A stretch of 64,000 bases of DNA from an uncultured Microbacteriaceae bacterium (GCA_947487835.1 CANKXX010000001.1:62001-126000), one strand, 5' to 3'. Counted from the first letter of the stretch, positions 52,900 to 61,632 are shown. Notes: a model not told the origin generated them from the letters alone. Program-made: numbers and translations.

Positions 52900-53418
52900 T
52901 CAGCCGACCTTGTGCAGCCAGACCACGGAGTTGAGGTCGCTCGCGTGGCGGAACGGCTCCAGCTCGTCGTCCCACGCCTGGCCGAGCGCGAGCCGCAGCT
53001 CCCGGTGCAGCTCGAGCGTGTTCGAGCCGGCGACCTCGATGGCGTAGCGGATGCGGTCCTCGGGCACGACGGTGTTGCCGGCCGTGTCCGTCTGCGCGAA
53101 GAAGATACCGAGGTCGGGCGTGTGCATCCAGCGACCACCGTCGGTGCCGAGCCCGGCATCCTCGGTGACCTCGAAGCGCAGGTGCTCCCATCCGCGCAGC
53201 GCGGAGGCCAGAGCGGCACCGGAGCCCTGCGGGCCCTCCCAGTAGAACTCCGTACGCTGGGCGCCCTTGAGCACCGGCTGCTCTATCCAGTCGAAGTTCA
53301 CGGCAACACCGAGAGCGCGACCTGCTGCCCACTCGACGTGGGGGCAGAGCGCGCGGGGGCTGGAGTGCACGAACAGCACTCCCCGTGCTTTCAGTTGTGA
53401 ACCGCTTCCCGCGACCAT
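52900..53418 (-). CDS. DUF3145 protein
   Basis: A 172-residue soluble protein of the actinobacterial DUF3145 family: ARGVLFVHSSPRALCPHVEWA at the N-terminus, then FDWIEQPVLKGAQRTEFYWEG-type strands and ELEPFRHASDLNSVVWLHKVG-like end. Function is unknown. It is regularly encoded beside fabF. The ATG at 53418 follows GGAGGAAGC. A CATAAT hexamer (minus strand) about 110 nt upstream may be its -10. Confidence 0.88.
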   Translation of the reverse strand: MVAGSGSQLKARGVLFVHSSPRALCPHVEWAAGRALGVAVNFDWIEQPVLKGAQRTEFYWEGPQGSGAALASALRGWEHLRFEVTEDAGLGTDGGRWMHTPDLGIFFAQTDTAGNTVVPEDRIRYAIEVAGSNTLELHRELRLALGQAWDDELEPFRHASDLNSVVWLHKVG

Positions 53419-53659
53419 GCTTCCTCCGTTCGATCAGGTACGTCTTCCCCAACGACCTACTGAACGGATGAACCGGTGGCCCCGGTACATCGGTGGTGAT
53501 GCCGACATTGCTGCCGTTGATTGAATTATGCCCAGGCTAGGGGCGAATGACAAACGTGTGATGCGTGCGCGGCGGCGTGTCCTCCGCCGCGGACCCCGGG
53601 ACCGGACGCACTATCTGTGTACGGGGGAACCCCTGGTGGTGAAAGGAAGGGGGTGCACG

Positions 53660-54316
53660 ATGTCGGTGCGCCAGAGCCTTCTCGCGATCCTCGACCAGGG
53701 ACCCTGCTACGGCTATCAGCTCCGCGCCGAGTTCGACCGGCGCACGGGAGGCACCTGGCCGCTCAACGTGGGCCAGATCTACAACACGCTGGACCGCCTC
53801 GAGCGGGACGGGCTCGTCGTCAAGGACGCATCCGACGACGAGGGTCACGTCTACTACGCCATCACCGACGACGGCAGCGCCGAGGCCGGCGCGTGGCTGT
53901 CGACGCCCGTGGACCGCACGATCGCGGCCCGCGACGAGCTCGCGATCAAGCTGGCCCTGGCCGCCACCCTGCCCGGCGTGGACGTGCGCGTGCTCATCGC
54001 GCAGCAGCGCGCGGCATCGCTCGCCCGGCTCGAGGCCCTCGTGGCCGAGCGGGCCGGCCCGTCCGGCTCGACCGGCGCGGCCGGTTCGTCAGCGGGACGC
54101 GGAGCAGGCGGGTCCGTCGCCCCGGACGGCGTGGCGGAGGACCTTGCCGCGGCCCTCGTGTCGGATGCCCTCGTAGAGCACGCCAAGGCCGAGATCCGCT
54201 GGCTCGACAGCGCCGCCGCACGCCTGGAGCGCAGCGGACCGGGTGCCGCGGCCGTGCCCCTGCTGAGCACGCCGCCCCGTCGCGGACGCCCCGTCCGCGA
54301 CGCCGCCGCATCCTGA
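53660..54316 (+). CDS. PadR-family transcriptional regulator
   Basis: A 218-residue regulator. The winged helix at the N-terminus (SVRQSLLAILDQGPCYGYQL, YNTLDRLERDGLV) is classical PadR. A C-terminal helical domain (about 90-215), with a Gly/Ser/Ala-rich insert (about 140-165), would dimerise. PadR proteins often repress transporters, but no target lies next to it. The ATG at 53660 follows AAGGAAGGGGG; an upstream in-frame ATG at 53528 would add 44 unlikely residues. Confidence 0.85.
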   Translation: MSVRQSLLAILDQGPCYGYQLRAEFDRRTGGTWPLNVGQIYNTLDRLERDGLVVKDASDDEGHVYYAITDDGSAEAGAWLSTPVDRTIAARDELAIKLALAATLPGVDVRVLIAQQRAASLARLEALVAERAGPSGSTGAAGSSAGRGAGGSVAPDGVAEDLAAALVSDALVEHAKAEIRWLDSAAARLERSGPGAAAVPLLSTPPRRGRPVRDAAAS

Positions 54317-54379
54317 CGCGGCAGCATCGGCGCCGCATCGGCATCCTGACCCTGCCGTCGCCGCGGCCTGACCCGTTCA

Positions 54380-54455
54380 CGATTCAGGCCGTGCTGCGAC
54401 ACGCCGGGATCCGGACGCCCGCAACGCGGCGTGTCGCAGCTGAGCCTGAATTCGG
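54380..54455. repeat. Palindromic intergenic repeat, family B copy 2
   Basis: An inverted repeat with the arm core CTGCGACACGCCG and CGGCGTGTCGCAG and outer ATTCAGGC/GCCTGAAT. It matches the copy at 24448-24525 and likewise sits shortly after a gene's 3' end (PadR). Confidence 0.75.
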
Positions 54456-54521
54456 AACGTGGCCGGGCCGGAGGATGCCGAGCGTCTGGGACCGGGAGCA
54501 CCCGGCCCGGTGCACGCCGGG

Positions 54522-55355
54522 CTAGTGGAGGAGCTCGCCGGAGCGGGCGAGCACGTTCTTCTCCCCCGCCTCGATGGCGACCGCGAATCGGTTCTGGCGG
54601 GGCGGAATCGGGCAGTTGAAGTGGTAACTGAACGCGCAGGGCGGCAGGTAGGCCCGGTTGAAGTCCAGCGTGATCGTGCCGTCGTCGTTCGGTAGCACCT
54701 TGAGGAATCGGCCGACGCCATACGTGCTGTCCCCGTTCGTCGCGTCCCCGAACACGAGCAGCAGCTTCTGCTCGTCCCAGTACGCGGCGAGCGTGTAGGC
54801 GACGCCGTCCTTCTCGAAGGTGATGTCGGCCGGGATCACGCGCTCGCGGGTGCGGCCGTCGTCCTTCACATGCTCGAAGCCCACGGCCTTCACCTCGTCG
54901 AGCGGCCGGAAGGCGGCGCGCACGACCCAGTCCGGGTTGTACGGGAACGCATCGATGCCGCCGAAGTCACTGATCGCCTCCGACTCGGCGTCCCAGACGC
55001 GAAGGGCGTAGCCGCCGTCCTCGCCCGCGATCACGAAGCCGCTGACGGTATCGCTGAACCGCACCTCGGACGGGTTCTCGTCGTCCCGGCCGCGCACGAC
55101 CACCTGCCCCTGGGCGAGCCGCCCGTCGACGAGGATGCCGTCGGCGAGCTCGGCGGTGAGCACCAGCCCCGACTCCCCCGGCTCGCGTGGAGCCCAGAGC
55201 CCCGGCACGCCCCAGATCGGCTGTCCGACGCCCGTCTCCCCGGTGATCCACTGCGTGTTGACGAGGGCGAGCACCCCCTGCGGCTGACGGACGGCGCGCT
55301 CCCGCGCCTCCCGGTAGGTCGCCAGCCCGCTCACCGCGGTGTCCGTGTCCGTCAT
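54522..55355 (-). CDS. DUF1684 protein
   Basis: A 277-residue cytosolic protein of the DUF1684 family. Characteristic parts are the central FDVP-like EVRFSDTVSGFVIAGEDG, FRPLDEVKAVGFEHVKDD and the C-terminal LDFNRAYLPPCAFS followed by PPRQNRF. Function is unproven. AGGAG lies 8 nt before the ATG at 55355. It lies downstream of the DNA polymerase-like gene on the same strand (91-nt gap). Confidence 0.88.
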   Translation of the reverse strand: MTDTDTAVSGLATYREARERAVRQPQGVLALVNTQWITGETGVGQPIWGVPGLWAPREPGESGLVLTAELADGILVDGRLAQGQVVVRGRDDENPSEVRFSDTVSGFVIAGEDGGYALRVWDAESEAISDFGGIDAFPYNPDWVVRAAFRPLDEVKAVGFEHVKDDGRTRERVIPADITFEKDGVAYTLAAYWDEQKLLLVFGDATNGDSTYGVGRFLKVLPNDDGTITLDFNRAYLPPCAFSYHFNCPIPPRQNRFAVAIEAGEKNVLARSGELLH

Positions 55356-55446
55356 GGCAGATGCTCCTGTTCCTCGTGTCGCGTCCGTGCAGGCCAACGC
55401 CGGGCCGGCCGGCTTTATGCCGGCGCGCCGGCCGCCGCCGCCAAGC

Positions 55447-57123
55447 TCACTTCGCGTCGGCGTACGAGTCGACGACCGCGGTGCTGATGGCGAACTCCAC
55501 CGGGAAGTCCCCGAACAGCAGGCGCCCGGCCTCGCCCGCCGCGTCGAGCACCGCGCCCCGCACCTCCTCGGCCTGGTCCACCGGCGCGTGGACCATGACC
55601 TCGTCGTGCAGGAAGAACACGAGGTGCGGCCGCCGCTCGCCGTGGGCCAGAGCCGCGAGCCTGCCGCGGAGCGCGGCCATCCAGCACAGCGCCCACTCCG
55701 CGGCGCTGCCCTGCACCACGAAGTTGCGGGTGAACCGCCCCCACTCCCGGGCCTGGGCCCGGGCGCGCAGCACATCGGCAGGAGCGGCATCCTCGGCGGC
55801 AGCCCGGGCCTGCGCCGCAAGCCAGGCCTCTCCCGGCCGGGGCGAGCTGCGGCCGAGCCGGGTGGTGACCTTGAGGCCGCGCTCCCCCGCCCGCGCCGCG
55901 TCCTCGACGAGGCCGATGGCGCGCGGGTACGCGCGGGCGAGCCGGGGCATCAGCCGCCCGGCCTCGCCCTGGGTGGCGCCGTACATCGCGCCGAGCATCG
56001 CGCTCTTCGCATGCGCCCGGCTGTCCACGACACCCCGATCGACGAGCCCCTGATAGATGTCGGTTCCCCGGCCCGCTTCGGCAAGCGCCCGGTCGCCGGC
56101 GAGTGCCGCGAGCACGCGGGGCTCCAGCTGTGCCGCGTCGGCGACCACGAGCGTCCAGCCCGGGTCGGGCACCACGGCACCCCGCACCTGACGCGGGAGC
56201 TGCAGAGCACCGCCACCACGGGTCGCCCACCGGCCGGTCACCACGCCGCCGGGCACGTAGTCCGGCCGGAACCGGCCGTCGCGGATCCAGGTGTCCATCC
56301 AGACCCAGCCGTTGGCCTGGAGCAGCCGGCTCAGGCGCTTGTACTCGAGCAGCGGCTCGATGACCGGGTGATCGAGCTCGCGCAGCTCCCACTTGCGCGT
56401 GGAGGCGACAGTCAGCCCCACGCGGCGGAGCGCCCGCAGCACGTCGGCGGGCGAGTCGGGATTCAGTTCCGGAGCGCCGAGCGCCGAACGCACGGCCTCC
56501 GCCAGCTCCTCGAGCTTGCGCGGCCGTTCGCCGAAGCGGGGTCGAGGCCCGAGGAGCTCGGTGAGGACCCGGTCGTGCACCTCCGCGCTCCAGGGCAGGC
56601 CGTCGTGCGTCATCTCGGCAGCGATGAGCGCCCCGGCGGACTCTGCGGCGAGGAGCAACCGGATGCGCCCGGGCTGCTCGGTCTCGGCGACGGCCGCCAG
56701 TTGCGCCGCCAGTTCGTCGCGCGTGGCATCCGGCTCCGAGCGATCCCCCGCGCCGAGCGCCTCCGGCGCGCCGAAGAGCGCGAGTCCGTCGTCGGCCGAG
56801 GGTGGCTCCGCCATCTCGTCCCAGGGACCCGGTGGCGCCGACGCCAGCCGTGAGACTGCCGTGAGTTCCGACTGGCGCAGGATCGCGTGACAGAGCCGCA
56901 GGTCATGGCACCGGTCCACCCGCACCCCGGCGGCGAGGAGCGAGGGATACCAACCGCCCGTGTCGTCCCAGACCCACCGCGGGTGCTCGCGGGACTCGAG
57001 CTCGCGCACGACGCCGGGAAGGTCGGCCCGGGGCACGACGCGAGCATCCGACAGGGCGACGCCGTCGTCGCCGAGCAGATCAAGGCAGGCCCCGTCCGGG
57101 ACGCGGGAGAGCACGGCGTACAC
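55447..57123 (-). CDS. PolA-like family A DNA polymerase with degenerate exonuclease domain
   Basis: About 558 residues, related to the actinobacterial proteins annotated as bifunctional 3'-5' exonuclease/DNA polymerase. The polymerase part has motif A as VADAAQLEPRVLA (classical DYSQIELR is changed but the Asp stays), motif B KSAMLGAMYGAT and motif C FLHDEVMVHA. The N-terminal exonuclease-like part (WVWDDTGGWYPSLL) lacks a recognisable DxE motif, so proofreading is unlikely. There is no 5' nuclease domain. I favour GTG 57123 (VYAVLSRVPDG); an ATG at 57216 would add a Gly/Asp-rich stretch. A repair or translesion role is possible. Confidence 0.83.
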   Translation of the reverse strand: MYAVLSRVPDGACLDLLGDDGVALSDARVVPRADLPGVVRELESREHPRWVWDDTGGWYPSLLAAGVRVDRCHDLRLCHAILRQSELTAVSRLASAPPGPWDEMAEPPSADDGLALFGAPEALGAGDRSEPDATRDELAAQLAAVAETEQPGRIRLLLAAESAGALIAAEMTHDGLPWSAEVHDRVLTELLGPRPRFGERPRKLEELAEAVRSALGAPELNPDSPADVLRALRRVGLTVASTRKWELRELDHPVIEPLLEYKRLSRLLQANGWVWMDTWIRDGRFRPDYVPGGVVTGRWATRGGGALQLPRQVRGAVVPDPGWTLVVADAAQLEPRVLAALAGDRALAEAGRGTDIYQGLVDRGVVDSRAHAKSAMLGAMYGATQGEAGRLMPRLARAYPRAIGLVEDAARAGERGLKVTTRLGRSSPRPGEAWLAAQARAAAEDAAPADVLRARAQAREWGRFTRNFVVQGSAAEWALCWMAALRGRLAALAHGERRPHLVFFLHDEVMVHAPVDQAEEVRGAVLDAAGEAGRLLFGDFPVEFAISTAVVDSYADAK

Positions 57124-57441
57124 GTTCCCATTGTCGCCGTCGCCACCGTCACCGGCGTCCGAGAGGCGCGCGCGGGGCTCCTCCCCCACCCCTATCCCTC
57201 CCCCGTGGCGACGCATTGAGGCACATCGACGAGCCGGTGTGCGACTCGCCAGAAAATGTGCATACCGCGTGGCCCCCTCTCTGGGCTATCCTCAACGAAG
57301 TAGTTGTTGTGTCTCGCACGTCTTGAATGCTTGCGGCCATGGCCTGAGCGCCTAGTCCCCGTCGGGGTCTGGCGACGAGCACCGCGACGAGCGGCTCCGG
57401 GAAAACGGGACCGATCTAACTTCCTTGGAGGAAAAAGAAAA
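57124..57441. other. Intergenic region with the cold shock gene leader
   Basis: About 320 nt between the polymerase-like gene and the divergent cold shock gene; the first 93 nt may be coding if the polymerase starts at 57216. TATCCT at 57287-57292 could be a -10 for the cold shock gene. That would give a leader of about 140 nt, in line with the long leaders of csp genes. No clear -35 is seen. Confidence 0.4.
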
Positions 57442-57645
57442 ATGACAACAGGCACCGTCAAGTGGTTCAACGCCGAAAAGGGCTTCGGCTTCATCGCCCC
57501 CGAGGACGGCAGCGCTGACGTGTTCGCCCACTACTCGGCCATCAACTCGAGCGGCTACAAGTCGCTCGACGAGAACCAGCGCGTCGAGTTCGACATCGCC
57601 CAGGGCCCCAAGGGTCCCCAGGCCGAGAACATCCGCCCGCTCTAA
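57442..57645 (+). CDS. cspA: Cold shock protein (CspA family)
   Basis: A 67-residue single cold-shock domain that binds single-stranded RNA and DNA and melts RNA structure. RNP1 (KGFGFIAPE) and RNP2 (DVFAHYSAI) are intact. The start [14 protein letters not shown] is canonical. A strong GGAGG site (57427-57431) precedes the ATG. Two hairpins follow. Confidence 0.97.
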   Translation: MTTGTVKWFNAEKGFGFIAPEDGSADVFAHYSAINSSGYKSLDENQRVEFDIAQGPKGPQAENIRPL

Positions 57646-57660
57646 GCGCGCAGACTCGCC

Positions 57661-57730
57661 GATCCCTCACTGACCTGAGGGATCACGGACGGCGGGTGAT
57701 ACGGGTTCCGACCCGGATCACCCGCCGTCC
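57661..57730. terminator. Tandem hairpins after cspA
   Basis: A 9-bp stem (GATCCCTCA, 57661-57669 with 57676-57684) is followed by a 14-bp stem (57687-57700 with 57717-57730) whose loop can pair again. They separate cspA from the convergent CPBP gene and probably terminate both. Confidence 0.75.
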
Positions 57731-57775
57731 GGCGTTAACCCGCGCGCATCGGTATCGACAGCGAGCGCGGCACGG

Positions 57776-58606
57776 TCAATAGACGAAGAAGTCGAGCCAC
57801 TGCCGGTTGTGCGCGTGCACGAGCACCAGGAACAGCACGAGATCGAACAGCAGATGCACGCTCACGACGTAGGTGAGCGACTTCGTGCGCTTGAACGTGT
57901 AGCCCTGCAGAAGGGCGAACGGATAGGTGAGCAGCGGCCCCCAGGCGTGATAGCCGAGCTCCCACAGGAACGACGAGAAGACGAACGCCTGCAGCACGTT
58001 GGCGAGCCAGTCCGGATAGTGCCGCCGCAGCAGGGTGAAGGTCGTGCAGACGAAGAAGAGCTCGTCCCAGATGCCGACAGCGTTCACCCCGATGAACAGC
58101 CGGATCATCGCATCCGGCTCGGAGACGTTGGGCCAGTTCTGGTACACGCCCGTGCTGATCATGTAGAACGGCAGGATCGCGTAGCCCAGCGCGACGATGA
58201 ACACGAGGTACAGCCGCTCGGCTCTGCTCCAGCGCTGGCCTGTGTTCACGGGGAAGCGCACGGAATGGTCGCGGTAGACCCAGCGGGACACCGCGTAGGG
58301 CACGAGGACGGCGAGCGCCAGCGCCGACCCCATCTGCGCCATGTGCCCGATGCTGATGTCGGAGTCCAGCGGCACGGCGCTGATGATGATCATGCCGGCG
58401 GCGATGAGGACCAGGTCCTTGAAGAGCCGCCGGTCGATGACTGCCGCGGTGATGAGGGACGCGGCGAGGGCGACGTAGCCGCCCACGTCGGTTCCGATCC
58501 CGTAGAGCAGCACACCTGACAGGGACAGGAGCACGCCGGGCAGCAGGCGCCAGGACACGGCCGGGCGCCGGTCCCGGTCCGGGAGCACGACGGGCTGGGC
58601 GGTCAT
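57776..58606 (-). CDS. CPBP-family intramembrane protein (Abi/CAAX protease-like)
   Basis: A 276-residue protein with about eight membrane helices. The CPBP motifs are recognisable but altered: motif 1, normally EExxxR, reads DELFFVCTTF; motif 2 is FLWELGYHAWG; motif 3 is HLLFDLVLF. Proteolytic activity is therefore uncertain. The ATG overlaps the stop of the HTH gene by 4 nt (ATGA), so the two are translationally coupled and probably work together. Confidence 0.78.
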   Translation of the reverse strand: MTAQPVVLPDRDRRPAVSWRLLPGVLLSLSGVLLYGIGTDVGGYVALAASLITAAVIDRRLFKDLVLIAAGMIIISAVPLDSDISIGHMAQMGSALALAVLVPYAVSRWVYRDHSVRFPVNTGQRWSRAERLYLVFIVALGYAILPFYMISTGVYQNWPNVSEPDAMIRLFIGVNAVGIWDELFFVCTTFTLLRRHYPDWLANVLQAFVFSSFLWELGYHAWGPLLTYPFALLQGYTFKRTKSLTYVVSVHLLFDLVLFLVLVHAHNRQWLDFFVY

Positions 58607-59088
58607 CCGGCGGCCCGAGGGTCGTGGGGCCCGTCGCCGCCGTCCTCGGTGAGCGGAGTGGCCCGCTGCAGAAGCTCCCGCACCTCCGCGTTGCCCGGCT
58701 CGTCGAGAAAGACCGGAATGGGAACGTCGAGCAGGTCCTCGACCTCCACGGCGAATCCGCTGAGGTCGTGGGGTGCGGCCGTGGGCGCGAGCGACACGAT
58801 GAGCACGGGCTCGCCGCCGTCGGGCGCCTCGGCCACGAGCACCCGGGTGACCGCGTGCCGGGAGCCGATCGCGAGGATCCGGTCGGTGTTCCGCCTGAGT
58901 GCGACCCCGGGCCGCGGCTTGGCGGCGCGGAGGATGCGCTCGGCCACGGCGTCGTCCGGGCGCACGATACCGCGCTCGTACAGACTGATCTGGGCCTGAT
59001 TGACGCCACCGGCCGCGGCGGCCAGGGCCTCCTGCGTCAGGCCGCTGCGCTCACGGGCTGCGCGCAGCTTCTGGGCGATGGAGATCAT
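58603..59088 (-). CDS. XRE-family HTH fused to a degenerate nucleotidyltransferase-like domain
   Basis: A 161-residue protein. The N-terminal XRE helix-turn-helix (4-60) reads LRAARERSGLTQEALAAAAG then INQAQ-like ISLYERG. The C-terminal part (about 70-150: RILAIGSRHAVTRVLVAE, DLSGFAVEVEDLLDVPIPVF, REAVPL-like LLQRATPL) follows the layout of small MNT-type nucleotidyltransferases. The catalytic GSx10DxD is gone (APDGGEPVLIVSL). MNT proteins are known from toxin-antitoxin pairs. The ATG at 59088 follows GGGAGG. It overlaps the CPBP gene. Confidence 0.75.
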   Translation of the reverse strand: MISIAQKLRAARERSGLTQEALAAAAGGVNQAQISLYERGIVRPDDAVAERILRAAKPRPGVALRRNTDRILAIGSRHAVTRVLVAEAPDGGEPVLIVSLAPTAAPHDLSGFAVEVEDLLDVPIPVFLDEPGNAEVRELLQRATPLTEDGGDGPHDPRAAG

Positions 59089-59286
59089 CGCGGCCTCCCG
59101 TTCGGATCCGGTACTCGTAAAGATATCCGAGAACGCACCATCGACGGGCCGTTCCCGCCGCCCTGTCCGTCGTCCGGCCCGGGACGCCGGCGGTGGACGA
59201 GGAGACGGCCGGCGCACCCGTAGATGCGCCGGCCGCCCGGTCAGGACGTCGCCGCGGCGGCACTCGGCCGGCGCGGCGACGTGCGG

Positions 59287-60486
59287 TCACTCGGTCTCGG
59301 CGGAGGTGCCGTCCTCATCCGAGAACGAGTGGTAGCCGCCCCACCTGCCCTTCTCCTTCAGCGGTACGGCGACCACCTCGGCGGCGTCGGGCGCGAACAC
59401 ATTCGTCGTGACGTAGAGCTTGCCCTTGCGCAGCTCGATCGCCCCTGGGCTCGGCAGTGCGATCAGCGCCGTCGGCGTGGTCGACCCGCGCGTCAGCACC
59501 GACACCTGGCCGGAGCCCTCCGCGCCGCCGAACAACTCGGCGACGTAGATGTTGCCGGTGCGTGTCGACACCGCGAGGTTCGTCGCCCCCACGAAGCCCG
59601 TGGCGACGGTGACGACCTCACCGCTCCACGGGTTCACCTTGAGCACCGAGCCGCGGGCGCCGAGGCTGGCGTCCTCCGGCCCGCCCGGGAGGGAGGTGAC
59701 GTAGAGCCAGCCGTCCGGTCCCCACTCGACATCCGTGGGCACGGGTTCGGCGGTGAAGGTGCTGCCGACGGCGCAGTCGGGCAGCTGCTGGGACGCGGCG
59801 ATCTCCGCCGTGACGGTGACCGGTGCGAGCGGGGGCAGCACGGCCACCGTCGACACGGTGCCGTCGCGCGACACCCGCAGGATGGCGTTGGCGCCCGCGT
59901 CGGCGACGAACACGCCCCGGCGGGTCGGCAGGGTGGCGAACGGGTGCGAGTCGACCCGGCCCGCGTACGGCTCGGCCACCGACGCGAACTGCTCGTTGAC
60001 CTGGCTGACCGCGACGATGCACTCCTCTGTCAGTCCGGCGAACCCGTAGGTGTTCACCTGGTCCGGGTTCGACGCCGTCTCGTAGGCGAAGATGTCCGCG
60101 ACCTGACGCGGTTCACCCCCCTCGTCGAGAGCCATCAGCGCGGACGCTGTGTACCCCGCCGGACCAAGGGCGAGCTGCGCGTAGTAGACGGTGTGCCACC
60201 GCGAGGACACCGCCGATATCTCACCCCCCGGCGCGCTCGCCAGGGTGGTCGCGGTGCCGTCCCGATCGATCCTGGTCAGCTCGGCCGAGAAGTTCTCGCT
60301 CACATAGGAGACGCGTCGGTCGACCTCGAGGCTGAGCGGGCCGTTCAAGCCGGTCGCCACGGTCTCCGGCTCGCCGGCTTTCGGGGGACGTGGTTCCCAG
60401 CCGCCGTGCGCCGCGGCGGGCGCGGCGACGGAGACGGAGGCGAGGAGGGTTCCGCAGGCGAGCGCGGTGATGATCCGATGGTTCAC
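59287..60486 (-). CDS. Secreted ScyD/ScyE-like beta-propeller protein
   Basis: A 399-residue exported protein. The signal peptide (1-26) ends APAAAHG. The rest is a beta-propeller of NHL/SMP-30-like blades (FVADAGANAILRVSRDGTV, EWGPDGWLYVTSLPGG, STRTGNIYVAELFGG), matching the ScyD/ScyE family. The family name comes from cyanobacterial scytonemin clusters, but most members, including this one, lack that context and have unknown function. GTG at 60486 with AAGGAG 5 nt upstream. Confidence 0.83.
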   Translation of the reverse strand: MNHRIITALACGTLLASVSVAAPAAAHGGWEPRPPKAGEPETVATGLNGPLSLEVDRRVSYVSENFSAELTRIDRDGTATTLASAPGGEISAVSSRWHTVYYAQLALGPAGYTASALMALDEGGEPRQVADIFAYETASNPDQVNTYGFAGLTEECIVAVSQVNEQFASVAEPYAGRVDSHPFATLPTRRGVFVADAGANAILRVSRDGTVSTVAVLPPLAPVTVTAEIAASQQLPDCAVGSTFTAEPVPTDVEWGPDGWLYVTSLPGGPEDASLGARGSVLKVNPWSGEVVTVATGFVGATNLAVSTRTGNIYVAELFGGAEGSGQVSVLTRGSTTPTALIALPSPGAIELRKGKLYVTTNVFAPDAAEVVAVPLKEKGRWGGYHSFSDEDGTSAETE

Positions 60487-60817
60487 TAGTGCTCCTTAAT
60501 CCATGACAACGGTGTCGGGAGGAGGTCAGTGCGTGCGAAGAGGGTCGTGGCTGTGGACGTCGGCGAACCGACCGCGACGATCGTGCTGGCCGCACAGATC
60601 TCGCCGGGTGCCGGCGCGATGCCGACGTGCCGAAGATTAGCCCCAGTCAGGGGGGATTGTCGACATTTACTCGGGTTCGTATGCGAAACTCGGCGCACGT
60701 CGCTCCCGGACCACTCGAAGGTCCGTGCCGCGACACCGAAACACCCTGCCCGCTGCTCGCTTCCCCCCGAAAGGTGAGTTAGCGTCAGGGAAAGAAAGCA
60801 ACGAAGGAGTTGTTGAC
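60487..60817. other. Divergent intergenic region
   Basis: About 330 nt between the ScyD-like gene and the small gene at 60818. I see no convincing gene. TAGCGT at 60780-60785 is a possible -10 for the plus-strand gene. The stretch around 60655-60690 is AT-richer and may hold promoters for either side. Confidence 0.35.
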
Positions 60818-61168
60818 ATGCGCCACCACGTTCCCCACCGCAAGCTCCGCGGCACGCCCCTCGACATCCGCTGGGACGACCAGCGGGAGGCGTTCTACAT
60901 CCAGGACGGCGACCACGCGGTCTCCGTGGGCACGCCCGGAGACCTGTACATCTCCCGCGTCGGCCACGATCCCATCGCCCGCAAGCAGGACGACGGCACC
61001 ATCGTCTTCGCCTACGTCGCGCGTCGCACCGACGAGGAGGGCTTCGAGGGTGACGACGAGCTGGTCACCGCGCTCGTGAACGAGCAGCGCCACCTCGTCC
61101 GGTACCACTCGACCGGCCCCGTCGCGAACGCCGCGACAAGCGGCCTCACCGCGCTCGCGGGCGAGTAG
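60818..61168 (+). CDS. Hypothetical soluble protein
   Basis: A 116-residue protein with no recognised family. It appears beta-rich and charged (LDIRWDDQREAFYIQDGDHAVSV-like strands) with no signal peptide or membrane helix. The ATG at 60818 has AAGGAG 8 nt upstream. A very long hairpin follows. The coding pattern is good, so the gene is probably real. Confidence 0.7.
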   Translation: MRHHVPHRKLRGTPLDIRWDDQREAFYIQDGDHAVSVGTPGDLYISRVGHDPIARKQDDGTIVFAYVARRTDEEGFEGDDELVTALVNEQRHLVRYHSTGPVANAATSGLTALAGE

Positions 61169-61181
61169 CCCCGCCGCATCC

Positions 61182-61236
61182 GCACGCAGAGAGGGAGGCG
61201 CCCACCGTCCCGGTGGGCGCCTCCCTCTCTGCGTGC
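61182..61236. terminator. 25-bp perfect hairpin
   Basis: Arms 61182-61206 and 61212-61236 are perfectly complementary around a 5-nt GTCCC loop. It begins 13 nt after the hypothetical gene. No T-run follows, but such a stem should block or pause polymerase from either side. Confidence 0.75.
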
Positions 61237-61632
61237 CGGACACCCTCTTCGGGGGTCAGCGCCGCCCCCTTCCCTTGCCCTCCCTCGGCTGCGAATGGCC
61301 CGCTGACCGGCACTTGAGCTGGTCACGAGGACGTGCGACGTGTCGCCGGCGGCTATTTCCCCACCGTGTCCCCAGTTCGGGTGAAACGCCCCCGGACGCC
61401 CGGACGCCGCTAGTACTGTCCTGCGTGGGGGAACCATCGACCGCCCCGGGCAGGACCCACCGTCTTACGGTGAACTGTCCCGGCGCAGCGCGATGCCCGT
61501 GCACGTGTCATCAGACGGCAGGCAGCGGCGACATCGATCGCCGGGCCGCCCGTCCGATCGATGTCGCGCGCCGTCCGGGGGGATGGAGCGCGGCTGTCGG
61601 ATGGGTCAGTCACAGCGCTTCCGGGGGGAATT
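61237..61632 (+). other. Leader region of the repeat protein gene
   Basis: About 400 nt with no credible gene. A -10-like TAGTAC at 61411-61416 would give a leader of some 205 nt. The leader holds a 13-bp perfect inverted repeat (see separate entry). The ribosome site GGGGGGAA is at its end. Confidence 0.4.
61528..61567 (+). promoter_or_regulatory. 13-bp perfect inverted repeat in the leader
   Basis: GCGACATCGATCG (61528-61540) and its exact complement (61555-61567) flank a 14-nt GC-rich loop. It lies 65 nt before the GTG of the repeat protein. It could be an RNA stem in the leader or a protein-binding site; I recognise no riboswitch class. Confidence 0.5.

Noticed and set aside
53528-53659. 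44-residue N-terminal extension of the PadR regulator
   Set aside because: PadR proteins start close to the winged helix, and the ATG at 53660 has a strong ribosome site.
57301-57441. Riboswitch in the cspA leader
   Set aside because: The leader is long, as in other cold shock genes, but I recognise no riboswitch motif in it.
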